The position numbers and the translations under genes are program-made. Source: Kribbella sp. NBC_00382 (lineage in GTDB: Bacteria; Actinomycetota; Actinomycetes; Propionibacteriales; Kribbellaceae). Taken from it: a stretch of 64,000 nucleotides of DNA. Shown one piece after another: positions 37,512 through 45,339 of this stretch; within the stretch, counting starts at the first letter, position 1, and each line of letters opens with the position of its first letter. The DNA lies in the NCBI RefSeq assembly GCF_036067295.1, contig NZ_CP107954.1, positions 7,316,001-7,380,000 of the forward strand, read 5' to 3'. Under the pieces are notes generated by a model. The model was not told the origin of the DNA and made no database searches. It saw only the letters and a program-made list of their open reading frames with translations.

Positions 37512-37925
37512 TCAGCCCGCGTCTACCTGGCACGGGATGAGTCCGGAGCTCAGACTCGCGATCGCGCTGAACGCCGCCGGGGTGAGGTCGATGACCCGGT
37601 TCGATGCGCAGGTACCACCGCAGCAGGCCCGCTCACCGCAGAACAGGTCGGTCTGCGGACCGCAGTCGGCGATGCTGGTGGTGACGTGCGCGCCGTTGCA
37701 CAGGTTGGTGGTCTGGTGGCGGAAACCGCAGGTCCGACGGGTGACGCCGGTGATCCCGCAGCGGTCGGGACGGGTGATCGAGTAACACCCGTCCGAGGTG
37801 TTGGTCCAGGCGTGCTGCGAGCTGCCCGAGTTACAGGTGCCGCAAGCGCCGTGCCCGGCCGTTCCACAGGGTCCCCATGCGTTGCCGCAGCAGAACCATG
37901 ACACTTCTCCTCGTAATCCAGCCAT
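37512..37925 (-). CDS. Cysteine-rich small protein
   Basis: A 137-residue protein with 15 cysteines. The N-terminal third is dense in them (WFCCGNAWGPCG, then GACGTC), followed by single spaced Cys and an ERACCGGTC cluster. No signal peptide is apparent, although its partners act in or outside the membrane. The ATG at 37925 has AGGAGG six bases upstream. By size, Cys count and MauE context it recalls the methylamine dehydrogenase light chain, but I see no convincing alignment. It may be a metal- or disulfide-rich peptide exported by another route. Confidence 0.7.
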   Translation of the reverse strand: MAGLRGEVSWFCCGNAWGPCGTAGHGACGTCNSGSSQHAWTNTSDGCYSITRPDRCGITGVTRRTCGFRHQTTNLCNGAHVTTSIADCGPQTDLFCGERACCGGTCASNRVIDLTPAAFSAIASLSSGLIPCQVDAG

Positions 37926-38202
37926 TGTGTTCCTCCTAGGTCCAAGGGGCGGTTCGAACCTTTCGGCACCCTTATACCTCGCGCGGAGTGGGATATATAC
38001 AACTCAGCGTGATATTCGGTAACTTTTCACCCTTGTGTTGGGGTTGATGCGTCACCCGGAAACCGCCGAACCCGTTGCGTTTGGCAACGTCGCGGTAGGG
38101 CACAGTTGGCGGAGTACGGAGCGTCTCGGACGCGGCCGACCGCCCTGCGGAGGGGGCGAGACCCGCGAGACGCTCGACTCCGACGAAAGGACGTAGAGCG
38201 AC

Positions 38203-38406
38203 ATGGGTGTCTTCGACAACATGAAGGACAAGCTCACCGACGCGGTCGACGACCACGGCGACAAGATCAGCGACGGCCTCGACAAGGCGGGCGACGCCCT
38301 CGACGAGAAGACCGGCGGCAAGTACGGCGACAAGATCGACCAGGGCGCCGACCAGGCCAAGGACCGCCTGGACGCCCTCGACGGCCAGGACGACGACATC
38401 AGCTGA
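38203..38406 (+). CDS. MT0933-like antitoxin family protein
   Basis: A 67-residue, highly charged, helical protein (MGVFDNMKDKLTDAVDDHGD, then KTGGKYGDKIDQGADQAKD). The pattern matches the small actinobacterial family named after mycobacterial MT0933. It is often called an antitoxin, but no toxin gene is adjacent, so a stress or general function is equally possible. A good terminator follows. The promoter lies in the 277 bp upstream, which also holds the AT-rich promoter region of the Cys-rich gene. Confidence 0.75.
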   Translation: MGVFDNMKDKLTDAVDDHGDKISDGLDKAGDALDEKTGGKYGDKIDQGADQAKDRLDALDGQDDDIS

Positions 38407-38421
38407 TCCCTCTCAGCACCG

Positions 38422-38454
38422 AACGGGCCGCGAGCACTCCACTCGCGGCCCGTT
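38422..38454 (+). terminator. Terminator after MT0933-like gene
   Basis: AACGGGCCGCGAG and CTCGCGGCCCGTT form a perfect 13-bp stem with loop CACTCCA, 15 bases after the stop codon, followed by CTGT. Confidence 0.88.
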
Positions 38455-38499
38455 CTGTCGTACCGGCTACGGTGTGGCAGTCAAGGAGAGGTGAGGCGG

Positions 38500-38811
38500 A
38501 TGCCTGAGCGGCGGTGGTACCGCAGCGATCCGTCCAGACGGCGCCCGGTCAAGATCGAGACCGTTCAACGCTGGGTCTTCGCCGTCATCCTGATCCACAT
38601 CGGCGGCTCGCCGACCCTCGCGCTCGCGGCGTACAGCCCACACCTCGAGAACACCAAGCACTCCTCGGGCGTCGGCCTCTGGGTGATGTCAGGCGTAGTA
38701 GGCCTAGCCACCACCGCCGGCGTCCTCCTGGTCCACCAACGCTCCGTACTCTCCCCCTGGCTCCTCGCCGGCATCACCCCAATGGCAATCTCCGCCTTCT
38801 ACGTCTTCTGA
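38500..38811 (+). CDS. Small membrane protein, hypothetical
   Basis: About 103 residues with a basic N-terminus (RRWYRSDPSRRRPVK) and three hydrophobic segments (around VFAVILIHIGG, GLWVMSGVVGLATTAGVLLV and LLAGITPMAISAFYVF). No family recognised. AAGGAG lies 11 bases upstream of the ATG at 38500; a GTG at 38491 is an alternative. It converges on the HAD gene with one base between the stops. Confidence 0.6.
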   Translation: MPERRWYRSDPSRRRPVKIETVQRWVFAVILIHIGGSPTLALAAYSPHLENTKHSSGVGLWVMSGVVGLATTAGVLLVHQRSVLSPWLLAGITPMAISAFYVF

Positions 38812-38812
38812 C

Positions 38813-39472
38813 TCAGGCCGGTACGACGTACTGCATGGCTTCGGGGATGGTGTTGGCTACGGGGGCGCCGGTGGACTCGAGGGATTGGCGGGTCATGGCG
38901 CCGGTGGAGACGAGGATGCAGGGGGCACCTACTGCTTGGGCGGCGAGGGCATCGTCTACCACGTCGCCGATGAGGACTACGTCTGCTGGGGTTAGGTTCT
39001 GGGCGGTCAGGTGGCGGATGAGGTGGTCGGTTTTGGATTCGCCGCCGAGGGTGCCGGGGAGGCCGTCTACGCGTTGGAAGAGGTCGGTGAGGCCGTGGCC
39101 GGCGATGGTGGGGACCAGTTGGCTGTGGAACCACATCGACAGCAGGGACTGTGTGCGGCCGGTTTCGCGCCAAGCAATCAGTTCATCCGGTACGCCGGGC
39201 GCCAGCACGCTCGTGTGGAGCAACAAGTCGTACTTGTCGTGGTACAGCCGATCGACGCGAGCCCAGTCGTCGTCATCCAGCGAGCGGTCGAGGACCCGCT
39301 CGTAGCAAGCGCGCACCGGCCGTGAGTAGAACTGCTGCCACTCCTCCCACCGCAACGGCGCCCGCCCGAACTCGGCGCACACCTCGTTGACCGCCGCGAG
39401 CACCACCTCGTTGTCGTGCAGCAAGGTGCCGTTCCAGTCCCAGACGATGTGCGATGCCTTCACGATGCTCAC
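38813..39472 (-). CDS. HAD-family hydrolase (Gph-like phosphatase)
   Basis: About 219 residues. HIVWDWNGTLLHDN holds the nucleophile Asp and the acid/base position occupied by Asn in DWNGT, a known variant of DxDGT in this branch. VVLIGDVVDDALAA is the Mg-binding motif, and the cap is helical as in phosphoglycolate phosphatases. Substrate unknown. Two GTG starts (39472 and 39463) are possible; neither has a strong ribosome binding site. Confidence 0.82.
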   Translation of the reverse strand: MSIVKASHIVWDWNGTLLHDNEVVLAAVNEVCAEFGRAPLRWEEWQQFYSRPVRACYERVLDRSLDDDDWARVDRLYHDKYDLLLHTSVLAPGVPDELIAWRETGRTQSLLSMWFHSQLVPTIAGHGLTDLFQRVDGLPGTLGGESKTDHLIRHLTAQNLTPADVVLIGDVVDDALAAQAVGAPCILVSTGAMTRQSLESTGAPVANTIPEAMQYVVPA

Positions 39473-39528
39473 CGGCGCAACCCTAAGCAGCCTTGTGTAA
39501 CCGGCCTGAGCCCGGGTACCGGGGCGCC

Positions 39529-40056
39529 ATGACTGACAAGAAGATCGCATTCCTGGTTGCCGCGGAGGGTATCGAGCGAGTGGAGCTCACCGAGCCGTGG
39601 AAGGCCGTCGCCGACGCCGGTCACCAGCCTGTACTGCTCAGCCCGAAGACCGGTGACGTCCAGACCTTCGACCACCTCACCGCGAGCGACAAGAAGCCCG
39701 TCGACCAAGCGGTCAGCGATGTCTCCGTCGACGATTTCGCCGCCCTCGTCCTCCCCGGCGGAGTGGCCAACCCGGACGCGCTCCGGACCGACGAAAGCGC
39801 GGTCGGGTTCGTCAAGGCGTTCGTCGACTCGGGCAAGCCCGTCGCCGCCATCTGCCATGCGCCCTGGACCCTGATCGAAGCGGATGTCGTACGAGGTAAG
39901 ACGGTCACGTCGTGGCCCAGCCTGCAGACCGATCTGCGCAACGCCGGCGCCACCTGGGTGGACGAGACCGTCGCCACCGACGGCAACCTGATCACCAGCC
40001 GCAACCCCGACGACCTGCCCGCCTTCAACAAGGCCCTGCTCGACGCCATCGGCTGA
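39529..40056 (+). CDS. DJ-1/PfpI family protein
   Basis: A 175-residue class I glutamine-amidotransferase-like protein. The nucleophile elbow AAICHAPW holds the conserved Cys, with the following His, and EGIERVELTEP provides the Glu that activates it. The length and the family-typical VDETVATDGNLITSRNPDDL segment match PfpI-type general-stress proteins (protease, deglycase or hydratase roles are claimed for the family). It starts at ATG 39529 and is followed 30 bp later by the thioesterase gene on the same strand. Confidence 0.88.
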   Translation: MTDKKIAFLVAAEGIERVELTEPWKAVADAGHQPVLLSPKTGDVQTFDHLTASDKKPVDQAVSDVSVDDFAALVLPGGVANPDALRTDESAVGFVKAFVDSGKPVAAICHAPWTLIEADVVRGKTVTSWPSLQTDLRNAGATWVDETVATDGNLITSRNPDDLPAFNKALLDAIG

Positions 40057-40086
40057 GGCTGACGGCCGCTGGCATACTCAGCGGTC

Positions 40087-40506
40087 ATGACCAAGTACAC
40101 GCCCGAGGAGTTCAACAAGTTCGGGGTCGGGGCGTTGCCGGGGCTGATCGGGATCGACTTCACCTCGGTGACGCCGGAGCTCATCAAGGCCCGTACGCCG
40201 GTACGCCCCGAGCTCCTGGCGCCGAACGGCTACCTCCACGCCGGTACCGTCGTCAGCATCGCCGACACGCTCTGCGGCTACGGCACCATCATCAACTTGC
40301 CCGAGGGGTCGAACGGGTTCACCACGATCGAGTTGAAGAGCAACTTCCTCGGCACGGCCCGCGAAGGCGCAGTGCTGTGCGAGGCCCGGCCGGTGCACCT
40401 CGGCCGGACCACCCAGGTGTGGGACGCCGATGTGACGAACGAGGACACCGGCCGCAAGATCGCCACCTTCCGCTGCACCCAGATGGTCCTCTGGCCGAAA
40501 CCTTGA
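40087..40506 (+). CDS. PaaI-type hotdog thioesterase
   Basis: A 139-residue hotdog protein. YLHAGTVVSIADTLCGYGTI follows the family pattern HxGxxxxLADxxxG, with catalytic Asp in IADT. The second strand region FTTIELKSNFLGTAREG is also typical. It hydrolyses acyl- or aryl-CoA thioesters; the substrate is unknown. Confidence 0.87.
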   Translation: MTKYTPEEFNKFGVGALPGLIGIDFTSVTPELIKARTPVRPELLAPNGYLHAGTVVSIADTLCGYGTIINLPEGSNGFTTIELKSNFLGTAREGAVLCEARPVHLGRTTQVWDADVTNEDTGRKIATFRCTQMVLWPKP

Positions 40507-40619
40507 CCGAGTCAATGTTTTAACCCGGTAGCTACAGCCGGATCTCATCTGTCGCCCGCCGCCGACGGATGAGGCAGGATGAAGCTCCGCATGTTTCCTT
40601 CGTCGATCGGACTCCGCCC

Positions 40620-42779
40620 GTGTCTGAGCAACGAAAGCTCCGGCTTGCCCTGCGAGCGACCGCCCTGCTGGCCGCCGTCTCGATTCCCGGCCTCGCGTTC
40701 GCGGCACCCGGTACGCCGGCCGCTCGTCCCGGCGCCGACGCCGGACCGGCCGCCGCGGCCGTAGTACCGGCGGCTGAGAAGCCGGATCCCGTCAACCCCT
40801 GGCAGTTCGACCACTGGCCGCAGCAGCAGCCGTGGCAGGAGTCGGAGTTCGCCGCGAAACGCGTCGCGCAACCCGGCTTCGGACAGGCCATCGACCCGCA
40901 GAACTGGGTCAACCCGGACCACATGACGTGGGCCGACTACAAGAAGCCGCCCGGTACGGATTGGGCCGACCCGAGCAAGAAGGGTTCGGTCCGGACGTTC
41001 AAGGGCGCGCTCGTGCTCGTCGACTACCCGAACCAGCCGTTCGTGATCACCCAGCCGAAGGCGTCGACGCCGTTCGGCAACCCGAGCGCCGAGGCCAACG
41101 GCATTCCGCGTGACCAGGTCGCCGACTTCTACCGCGACTTCCTCAACAAGCCCGGCGCGCTCAACCGCGGGCACACGATCCACGAGTACTGGATGGAAGA
41201 TTCAGGCGGCCGGTACGGCGTCGATCTGACCTCCTTCGGCGCGTACCGGCTGCCTGGCAAGTCGTACGAGTACGGCATGGAGTTCCAGGCCGGCACCGCC
41301 TGCCCCGCCGGCGATAGCTGCAACAAAAACCTGCGGACCGATGCCCGTGCTGCATGGGTCGCCGACCAGGGCGCCGAAGTACCGGCCGGGTTCGACTTCG
41401 TGTATTACCTCAGCGCTGGCCAGGACGAGTCGTCGACCTGGCAGGAGTTCGGGTCGATGAAGTTCCCGACCAAGGAAGACGTTACCGACGACTTCGGCCC
41501 GCCGGACCCGCTGCTGCCGAACTGGTCGCTCACCCGGTACGTCCCCTGGACCTCCTGGGCATCCGGCTCGACGCTGTGGCCCAACGCCGGTGGCGGTTCG
41601 ACCACGCAGGCCGAGAGCTCCGGCATGTCGGTCTTCGCCCACGAGCTGAGCCACATCCTCGGGATCGGCGACAACTACAACAACCCGTTCGGCGTACCGG
41701 CGCGACGGGACTACTCCGGCCCGTGGGAGATGCTCAGCCGCGGCACGTTCAACGGTCCCGGCGGCCCCCACAGCCGCTGGATGATCCCGGCCACCGGCGG
41801 CGCATCGATGGGCGCACAACACATGCTGCGCAACAAGATCAAGCTGCAGATGGTCGACGAGCAGAACGTACTCCGGCTCTCGCGCGAGGCCCTCGCGCAA
41901 TCCGGCCTGGTGGTCGCCGACGTCACCGCCCGGGCGATCCAGCCGGGCGCTCAGGACCTGTCGGGCATCAACATCGCGCTCGGCACCGGCGACCTCTCCC
42001 CCAAGTGCGATGTCAGCACCGACCCGATGTGCGACGGCGGCGGGTACAACAACTACACGATCGAGGTCGTCGACCGGGTCGGTACCGACTCGTTCACGCC
42101 CGACTCCGGCGTCCTGCTGACGAAGACCAAGAACCAGGACGCGGCGCCCTTCGAGTGGGTCATCGACGCCAACCCGCAGGACATCAACATGACCGACTAC
42201 GTGCTGCCCGACGGTACGAAGGTCCCGATCACGATCGGCGACTACCGCCAGTTGTCCGACGCGCTGTTCCACGCCGGTACCAACTCGGGCAGCGAGTACG
42301 AGTACGTAGATCAGGCGAACCGGCTGCACTTCTACATCACCAACGTGCACCGTAACGCCAAGGGCGAGCTGTCCTACACCGTCGCGATCCGCTCCCTCGA
42401 TGGCGCCGGCCCGCAGCGGCGCGGCGTACGGGTGCTCCCGACGGTTGGCCTCCCGGGCCGTGCCGGCGTCAGCACCTGCGTCTTCCCGCTGACCAACACC
42501 GGCAAGACTGCACCGCCGCAAGGCACGCATCCTGAGGACGTCGCGAAGTACCTGAACAACGACGTCTACCGACTGTCCGCCAAGATCACCGGCAAGGGCT
42601 GGACCCTGTCCCTTCCGAACGCCCTCGCCACCGCCAAGACCGGCTCCACCATCAAGATCCCGGTCCAGGCCAAGGCCGCCGCCAAGGCATCGCGCCTGGC
42701 CAGCATCACCTTCACCGCAACCTCAGAATCCGACCCCACCAAGAAGTCCACCACCACCTGCCTCGCGATCGCCAAGTAG
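40620..42779 (+). CDS. Secreted M6-like zinc metalloprotease
   Basis: About 719 residues from the GTG at 40620, which gives a clean Sec signal peptide (RKLRLALRATALLAAVSIPG, ending AFA-A); an ATG at 40569 would add 17 poor residues. The zinc motif AHELSHILGIGD has His341, Glu342, His345 and a downstream Asp. The context (EYWMEDSGGRYG upstream, DYSGPWEMLSRG downstream) follows the M6 immune-inhibitor-A-like group. A beta-rich C-terminal region ends with Cys-containing TTTCLAIAK. It likely degrades extracellular protein. A dispersed repeat follows the stop. Confidence 0.82.
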   Translation: MSEQRKLRLALRATALLAAVSIPGLAFAAPGTPAARPGADAGPAAAAVVPAAEKPDPVNPWQFDHWPQQQPWQESEFAAKRVAQPGFGQAIDPQNWVNPDHMTWADYKKPPGTDWADPSKKGSVRTFKGALVLVDYPNQPFVITQPKASTPFGNPSAEANGIPRDQVADFYRDFLNKPGALNRGHTIHEYWMEDSGGRYGVDLTSFGAYRLPGKSYEYGMEFQAGTACPAGDSCNKNLRTDARAAWVADQGAEVPAGFDFVYYLSAGQDESSTWQEFGSMKFPTKEDVTDDFGPPDPLLPNWSLTRYVPWTSWASGSTLWPNAGGGSTTQAESSGMSVFAHELSHILGIGDNYNNPFGVPARRDYSGPWEMLSRGTFNGPGGPHSRWMIPATGGASMGAQHMLRNKIKLQMVDEQNVLRLSREALAQSGLVVADVTARAIQPGAQDLSGINIALGTGDLSPKCDVSTDPMCDGGGYNNYTIEVVDRVGTDSFTPDSGVLLTKTKNQDAAPFEWVIDANPQDINMTDYVLPDGTKVPITIGDYRQLSDALFHAGTNSGSEYEYVDQANRLHFYITNVHRNAKGELSYTVAIRSLDGAGPQRRGVRVLPTVGLPGRAGVSTCVFPLTNTGKTAPPQGTHPEDVAKYLNNDVYRLSAKITGKGWTLSLPNALATAKTGSTIKIPVQAKAAAKASRLASITFTATSESDPTKKSTTTCLAIAK

Positions 42780-42788
42780 CCCTGCATA

Positions 42789-42889
42789 CCCACCACTGGT
42801 GGGCTTGAACATCTAGCGGTGACCTTGAACAAGTTATTACCTGTTCAAGGTCGCCGTTGGGTGTCCGAGCCCGCCAGTGGTGGGCTCGG
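42789..42889. repeat. Dispersed nested-hairpin repeat, family 2, copy 1
   Basis: Inner arms CGGTGACCTTGAACA and TGTTCAAGGTCGCCG enclose AGTTATTACC. Outer arms GGGCTTGAACA and TGTCCGAGCCC enclose them. Short CCACTGGTGG-type palindromes flank both ends. A second copy at 62029-62148 preserves the stems. It lies between the convergent protease and MarR genes. Confidence 0.82.
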
Positions 42890-43378
42890 TCAGGCTTCGG
42901 CGAGGGTGGTGGTCGCTGCTTGGCCCGCGGTGGTGGTGCGTTGGAGGAAGTCGGACAGGAGCTCCAGGTCGGCGGCTGAGTAGTCGGCCAGGAGGTTGTC
43001 CATCTTGCTGTTCATACCCGCGTACAGCTTGAAGACCTCGGCGCTGCGTTCGCGGAGGGCGTGGACCGTGACGGCGCGGCGGTCGGTGGCTTCGGGGTTG
43101 CGTTCGCGGGCTACCCAGCCGCCCTTCTGGAGCCGGTCGAGGATGCCGGTCATGGTGGCGGGGTGCAGGCCGGCTCGGCGGGCGATCTCGCTCGGGCTGA
43201 GCGGGCCGTGCCTGGTGATGAGTTCGAGGCAGTCCAGGTCGACGTCCTTGAGGTCGAGGTGCGCGCCGACCTGGTGGTTGAGCAGGGCGAGCTGGTTGCT
43301 CAGCTCGCGCAGTGAATCCTTGATCTCGGTCGCCAGCCGGCGTCGGCGCCGGGCGTCGTGGGCCGTTACCGGATTCAT
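42890..43378 (-). CDS. MarR-family transcriptional regulator
   Basis: A 162-residue winged-helix regulator. The recognition region is LSPSEIARRAGLHPATMTGI, with the wing at RERNPEATDRRAVTV. The start at 43378 has AGGAG eight to nine bases upstream. A 25-bp near-perfect palindrome just upstream (43393-43417) is the likely autoregulatory operator. The next gene upstream, on the same strand, is the frameshifted DUF1772 gene. The ligand is unknown. Confidence 0.88.
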   Translation of the reverse strand: MNPVTAHDARRRRRLATEIKDSLRELSNQLALLNHQVGAHLDLKDVDLDCLELITRHGPLSPSEIARRAGLHPATMTGILDRLQKGGWVARERNPEATDRRAVTVHALRERSAEVFKLYAGMNSKMDNLLADYSAADLELLSDFLQRTTTAGQAATTTLAEA

Positions 43379-43392
43379 AAGATCTGCTCCTC

Positions 43393-43417
43393 GTGTTGTA
43401 CGAATCTCGAACAACAC
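43393..43417 (-). promoter_or_regulatory. Palindromic operator of the MarR gene
   Basis: GTGTTGTACGA-ATC-TCGAACAACAC has 11-base arms with one mismatch, 15-39 bases upstream of the MarR start codon. Its size and symmetry suit a MarR dimer. Confidence 0.7.
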
Positions 43418-43418
43418 T

Positions 43419-43858
43419 TTACGCAGCCGATCTCCCCGGTACGCCGATCAGCAAACCGAACGCGACGATCGCGGCGACCGTCCGGGCGAGATGCGCGAGT
43501 TGCCACCGGTCCGTACGTCGGCCCAGTCGGCCGGTGGAGTCTGGACCGACCAGCCGGCTTGGTCGTGGTTGATGGGCAGGTTGACGACCAGCGTCAGCAA
43601 GAAGACGCCGGCCAGGAGCGCGAGTGCTGCGATCGTCGGCGCGCTTCTAGCTCGCAGTACCAGAACGATCGTCGTGATGAGTGCCGGGAGCAACGTCACG
43701 CTGGCCAGGGTGTCGAGCCGGGCGAGCTCGACCTGGCGCACCTGGGTGTAGACGTGTGCGTCGAAGCTGCGCAGCGATTGCTCCAGGACGAGGACTGTGA
43801 GCAGGAATCCGGCGAAGAGTCCGGCGAACGAGAGGTTGGCGAGCTTGATGAACCTCAT
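43419..43858 (-). pseudogene. DUF1772 (anthrone-oxygenase-like) membrane protein, frameshifted
   Basis: The frame from ATG 43858 encodes about 110 residues of a DUF1772-type four-helix membrane protein up to PPADWADVRT, then runs into unrelated residues and stops at 43448. In the +1 frame the DNA from about 43513 continues as RWQLAHLARTVAAIVAFGLL and onward, stopping at TAA 43419-43421. That is the missing fourth helix and the conserved RW...H..R pattern of the family. A one-base deletion near 43515 explains both halves. It may be a true inactivating mutation or a sequencing error. The start overlaps the upstream epimerase stop. Confidence 0.8.
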
Positions 43859-44496
43859 CAGTACGCGATGCCGACCGCATGGCCGATCGTCAGCGGGTCG
43901 GCGAGCGCGGCGAGCATGAAGTGGGCGGTGTCCTCGCGGGAGACCGAGAGACCACGCGGAAGGTTGGCGTCCAGCGCCGTGCGATAGACACCGGTGACCG
44001 GCTTGCTGACCAGCTTCGGCGGCCTGACAACGGTCCACTCGGCTCCGCTCGCGGCCAGTTCTTTCTCCATCAGCGCGAGATCGGCGTACGTCTCCTTGAG
44101 AATCCACCCGAAGAACGGATGGATGAACGCCCGGTTGAGCAAGCTGTCGCCCTCCGGGATCGGCCCGACGGGTGCCGCGCTGACCCCGACGTACCGGCGT
44201 ACTCCGGACTCCCACATCGCCTGAACGATCGCCCTGGTCGAGGTCGACGTCACCGGTCCATCCTTCCGCCCCCGCGGCCCGATCCCCGACACCACGGCCT
44301 CAGCCCCATCAACTGCGGGCAGCAATTCGGCCGCCGCCGTCACCCCCGACACCTTCACCACCTCGAGTGCCGGATGCCGCACCTCATACCGAGCCGACTC
44401 CCGCACCACCGCCACCACCTTGTGTCCCGCCTCGAGCCCCTGCTCAACCACCGCAGCCCCGATTCGCCCAGTAGCCCCGAACACCGTGATCCGCAT
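43858..44496 (-). CDS. NAD(P)-binding epimerase/reductase (SDR, NmrA-like)
   Basis: A 212-residue protein with MRITVFGATGRIGAAVVEQG as the dinucleotide motif and YVGVSAAPVG in the core. The C-terminal half has EWTVVRPPKL, typical of NAD(P)H-binding flavin-reductase-like proteins. Catalytic residues are not evident. The ATG at 44496 has GAGAGG upstream; a GTG three codons earlier is possible. The stop overlaps the start of the DUF1772 gene. Confidence 0.83.
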   Translation of the reverse strand: MRITVFGATGRIGAAVVEQGLEAGHKVVAVVRESARYEVRHPALEVVKVSGVTAAAELLPAVDGAEAVVSGIGPRGRKDGPVTSTSTRAIVQAMWESGVRRYVGVSAAPVGPIPEGDSLLNRAFIHPFFGWILKETYADLALMEKELAASGAEWTVVRPPKLVSKPVTGVYRTALDANLPRGLSVSREDTAHFMLAALADPLTIGHAVGIAY

Positions 44497-44532
44497 ACCC
44501 CTCACCTCTCCAGTCGTCTAATATCTAGACCG

Positions 44533-44555
44533 TATCATATGAGTTTCATACGATA
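44533..44555. promoter_or_regulatory. AT-rich palindrome upstream of the epimerase gene
   Basis: TATCATATGA-GTT-TCATACGATA has 10-base arms with one mismatch, about 40 bases before the epimerase ATG and overlapping the 3' end of the preceding gene. It stands out from the GC-rich surroundings and looks like a TetR- or MarR-type operator. Confidence 0.55.
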
Positions 44556-45191
44556 TGAGATGTGTGAGCTACTCCCCACGACCGCTACCAGCTCCTCGCG
44601 ACCCCACCGGCCCTTCACTCCGACGGCATTGCCGAGGTAGTCGGCGATCTCGCCCGCGTCCCACCCATGCGCCTCACGCAGCCCGGCGGCGATCCAGGTG
44701 AGGTAGGCGGCGCTGGGAGCTGATGGTTCGAGGTCAGCCGCCTCGCCGTGGGTCATCGTCAGCATCGGTACGCCGTCGCGCAGGCCCACCCGCGTGATCG
44801 TCTCGTAGCGGCCGGGGCCCATCGCGTGCACGGTCTCGACCGATTGCGCGACTGCACTCAGGGCCAGTGCGAAGGGGCCGCCGGGTGGACGACGCATCTC
44901 CTGCGCGACCACATCAGCGAACTGGTCGGTGGTGATGAGGTAGGCGCGAGCGGCAACCCGCGTACCGGCGTACGGGTCGTAAAAGGCGCTGCCTCCGGTC
45001 CATACCTTCGACTCGCCGGAGAAGACGAGGCCGCCGGGGATGTGGAGGCTGAGGATGTCCGCGGGTTCGCTGGGGTCACGGCAGCCGATGTAGTCGCGCA
45101 TGCCGCCGGCCGGGCGTCCGCCGGAGACGTAGCAGCGGAACCGATTCAGTGCGAGATTCGAGCCGTAGGCGACGTACCAGACGCTGTTCAA
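44535..45191 (-). CDS. Gamma-glutamylcyclotransferase-like fold protein
   Basis: A 218-residue protein. It opens VWYVAYGSNL, the glycine-rich loop of the gamma-glutamylcyclotransferase (GGCT/AIG2) fold. SGESKVWTGGSAFYDP and the ARAYLITTDQFADVV segment fit that fold. The catalytic Glu position cannot be fixed with certainty. Members act on gamma-glutamyl or related amide substrates, but many have no known role. The end of the gene overlaps an AT-rich palindrome that may control the downstream epimerase gene. Confidence 0.65.
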   Translation of the reverse strand: MNSVWYVAYGSNLALNRFRCYVSGGRPAGGMRDYIGCRDPSEPADILSLHIPGGLVFSGESKVWTGGSAFYDPYAGTRVAARAYLITTDQFADVVAQEMRRPPGGPFALALSAVAQSVETVHAMGPGRYETITRVGLRDGVPMLTMTHGEAADLEPSAPSAAYLTWIAAGLREAHGWDAGEIADYLGNAVGVKGRWGREELVAVVGSSSHISYRMKLI

Positions 45192-45240
45192 ACGTTAACT
45201 CCGTCCGTTACAGCTTGCAGTCGGTTGGAAATGAACAACA

Positions 45241-45267
45241 AACTTCATATTCCGTCCATCTGAAGTT
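45241..45267 (+). promoter_or_regulatory. Inverted repeat before phospholipase C gene
   Basis: AACTTCA and TGAAGTT, spaced by 13 bases, lie about 73 bases before the phospholipase start in an AT-richer stretch. It could be an operator. I did not find a convincing PHO box. Confidence 0.4.
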
Positions 45268-45339
45268 CCGGTTAGGGTGCCTCCGATGCAGTGCTGGTGC
45301 TGAACGCTCCACCCGTCCCGCCCGATGAGGAGACCCGTC

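Noticed and set aside
37512..37925. Methylamine dehydrogenase light chain.
   Set aside because: Only the Cys richness and MauE neighbour agree. I could not align the Trp pair that forms the cofactor, and the large subunit gene is absent.
45192..45230. PHO box before the phospholipase C gene.
   Set aside because: CGTTAACTCCG and CGTTACAGCTT look similar but are spaced 13 rather than 11 bases and do not match the known consensus well.
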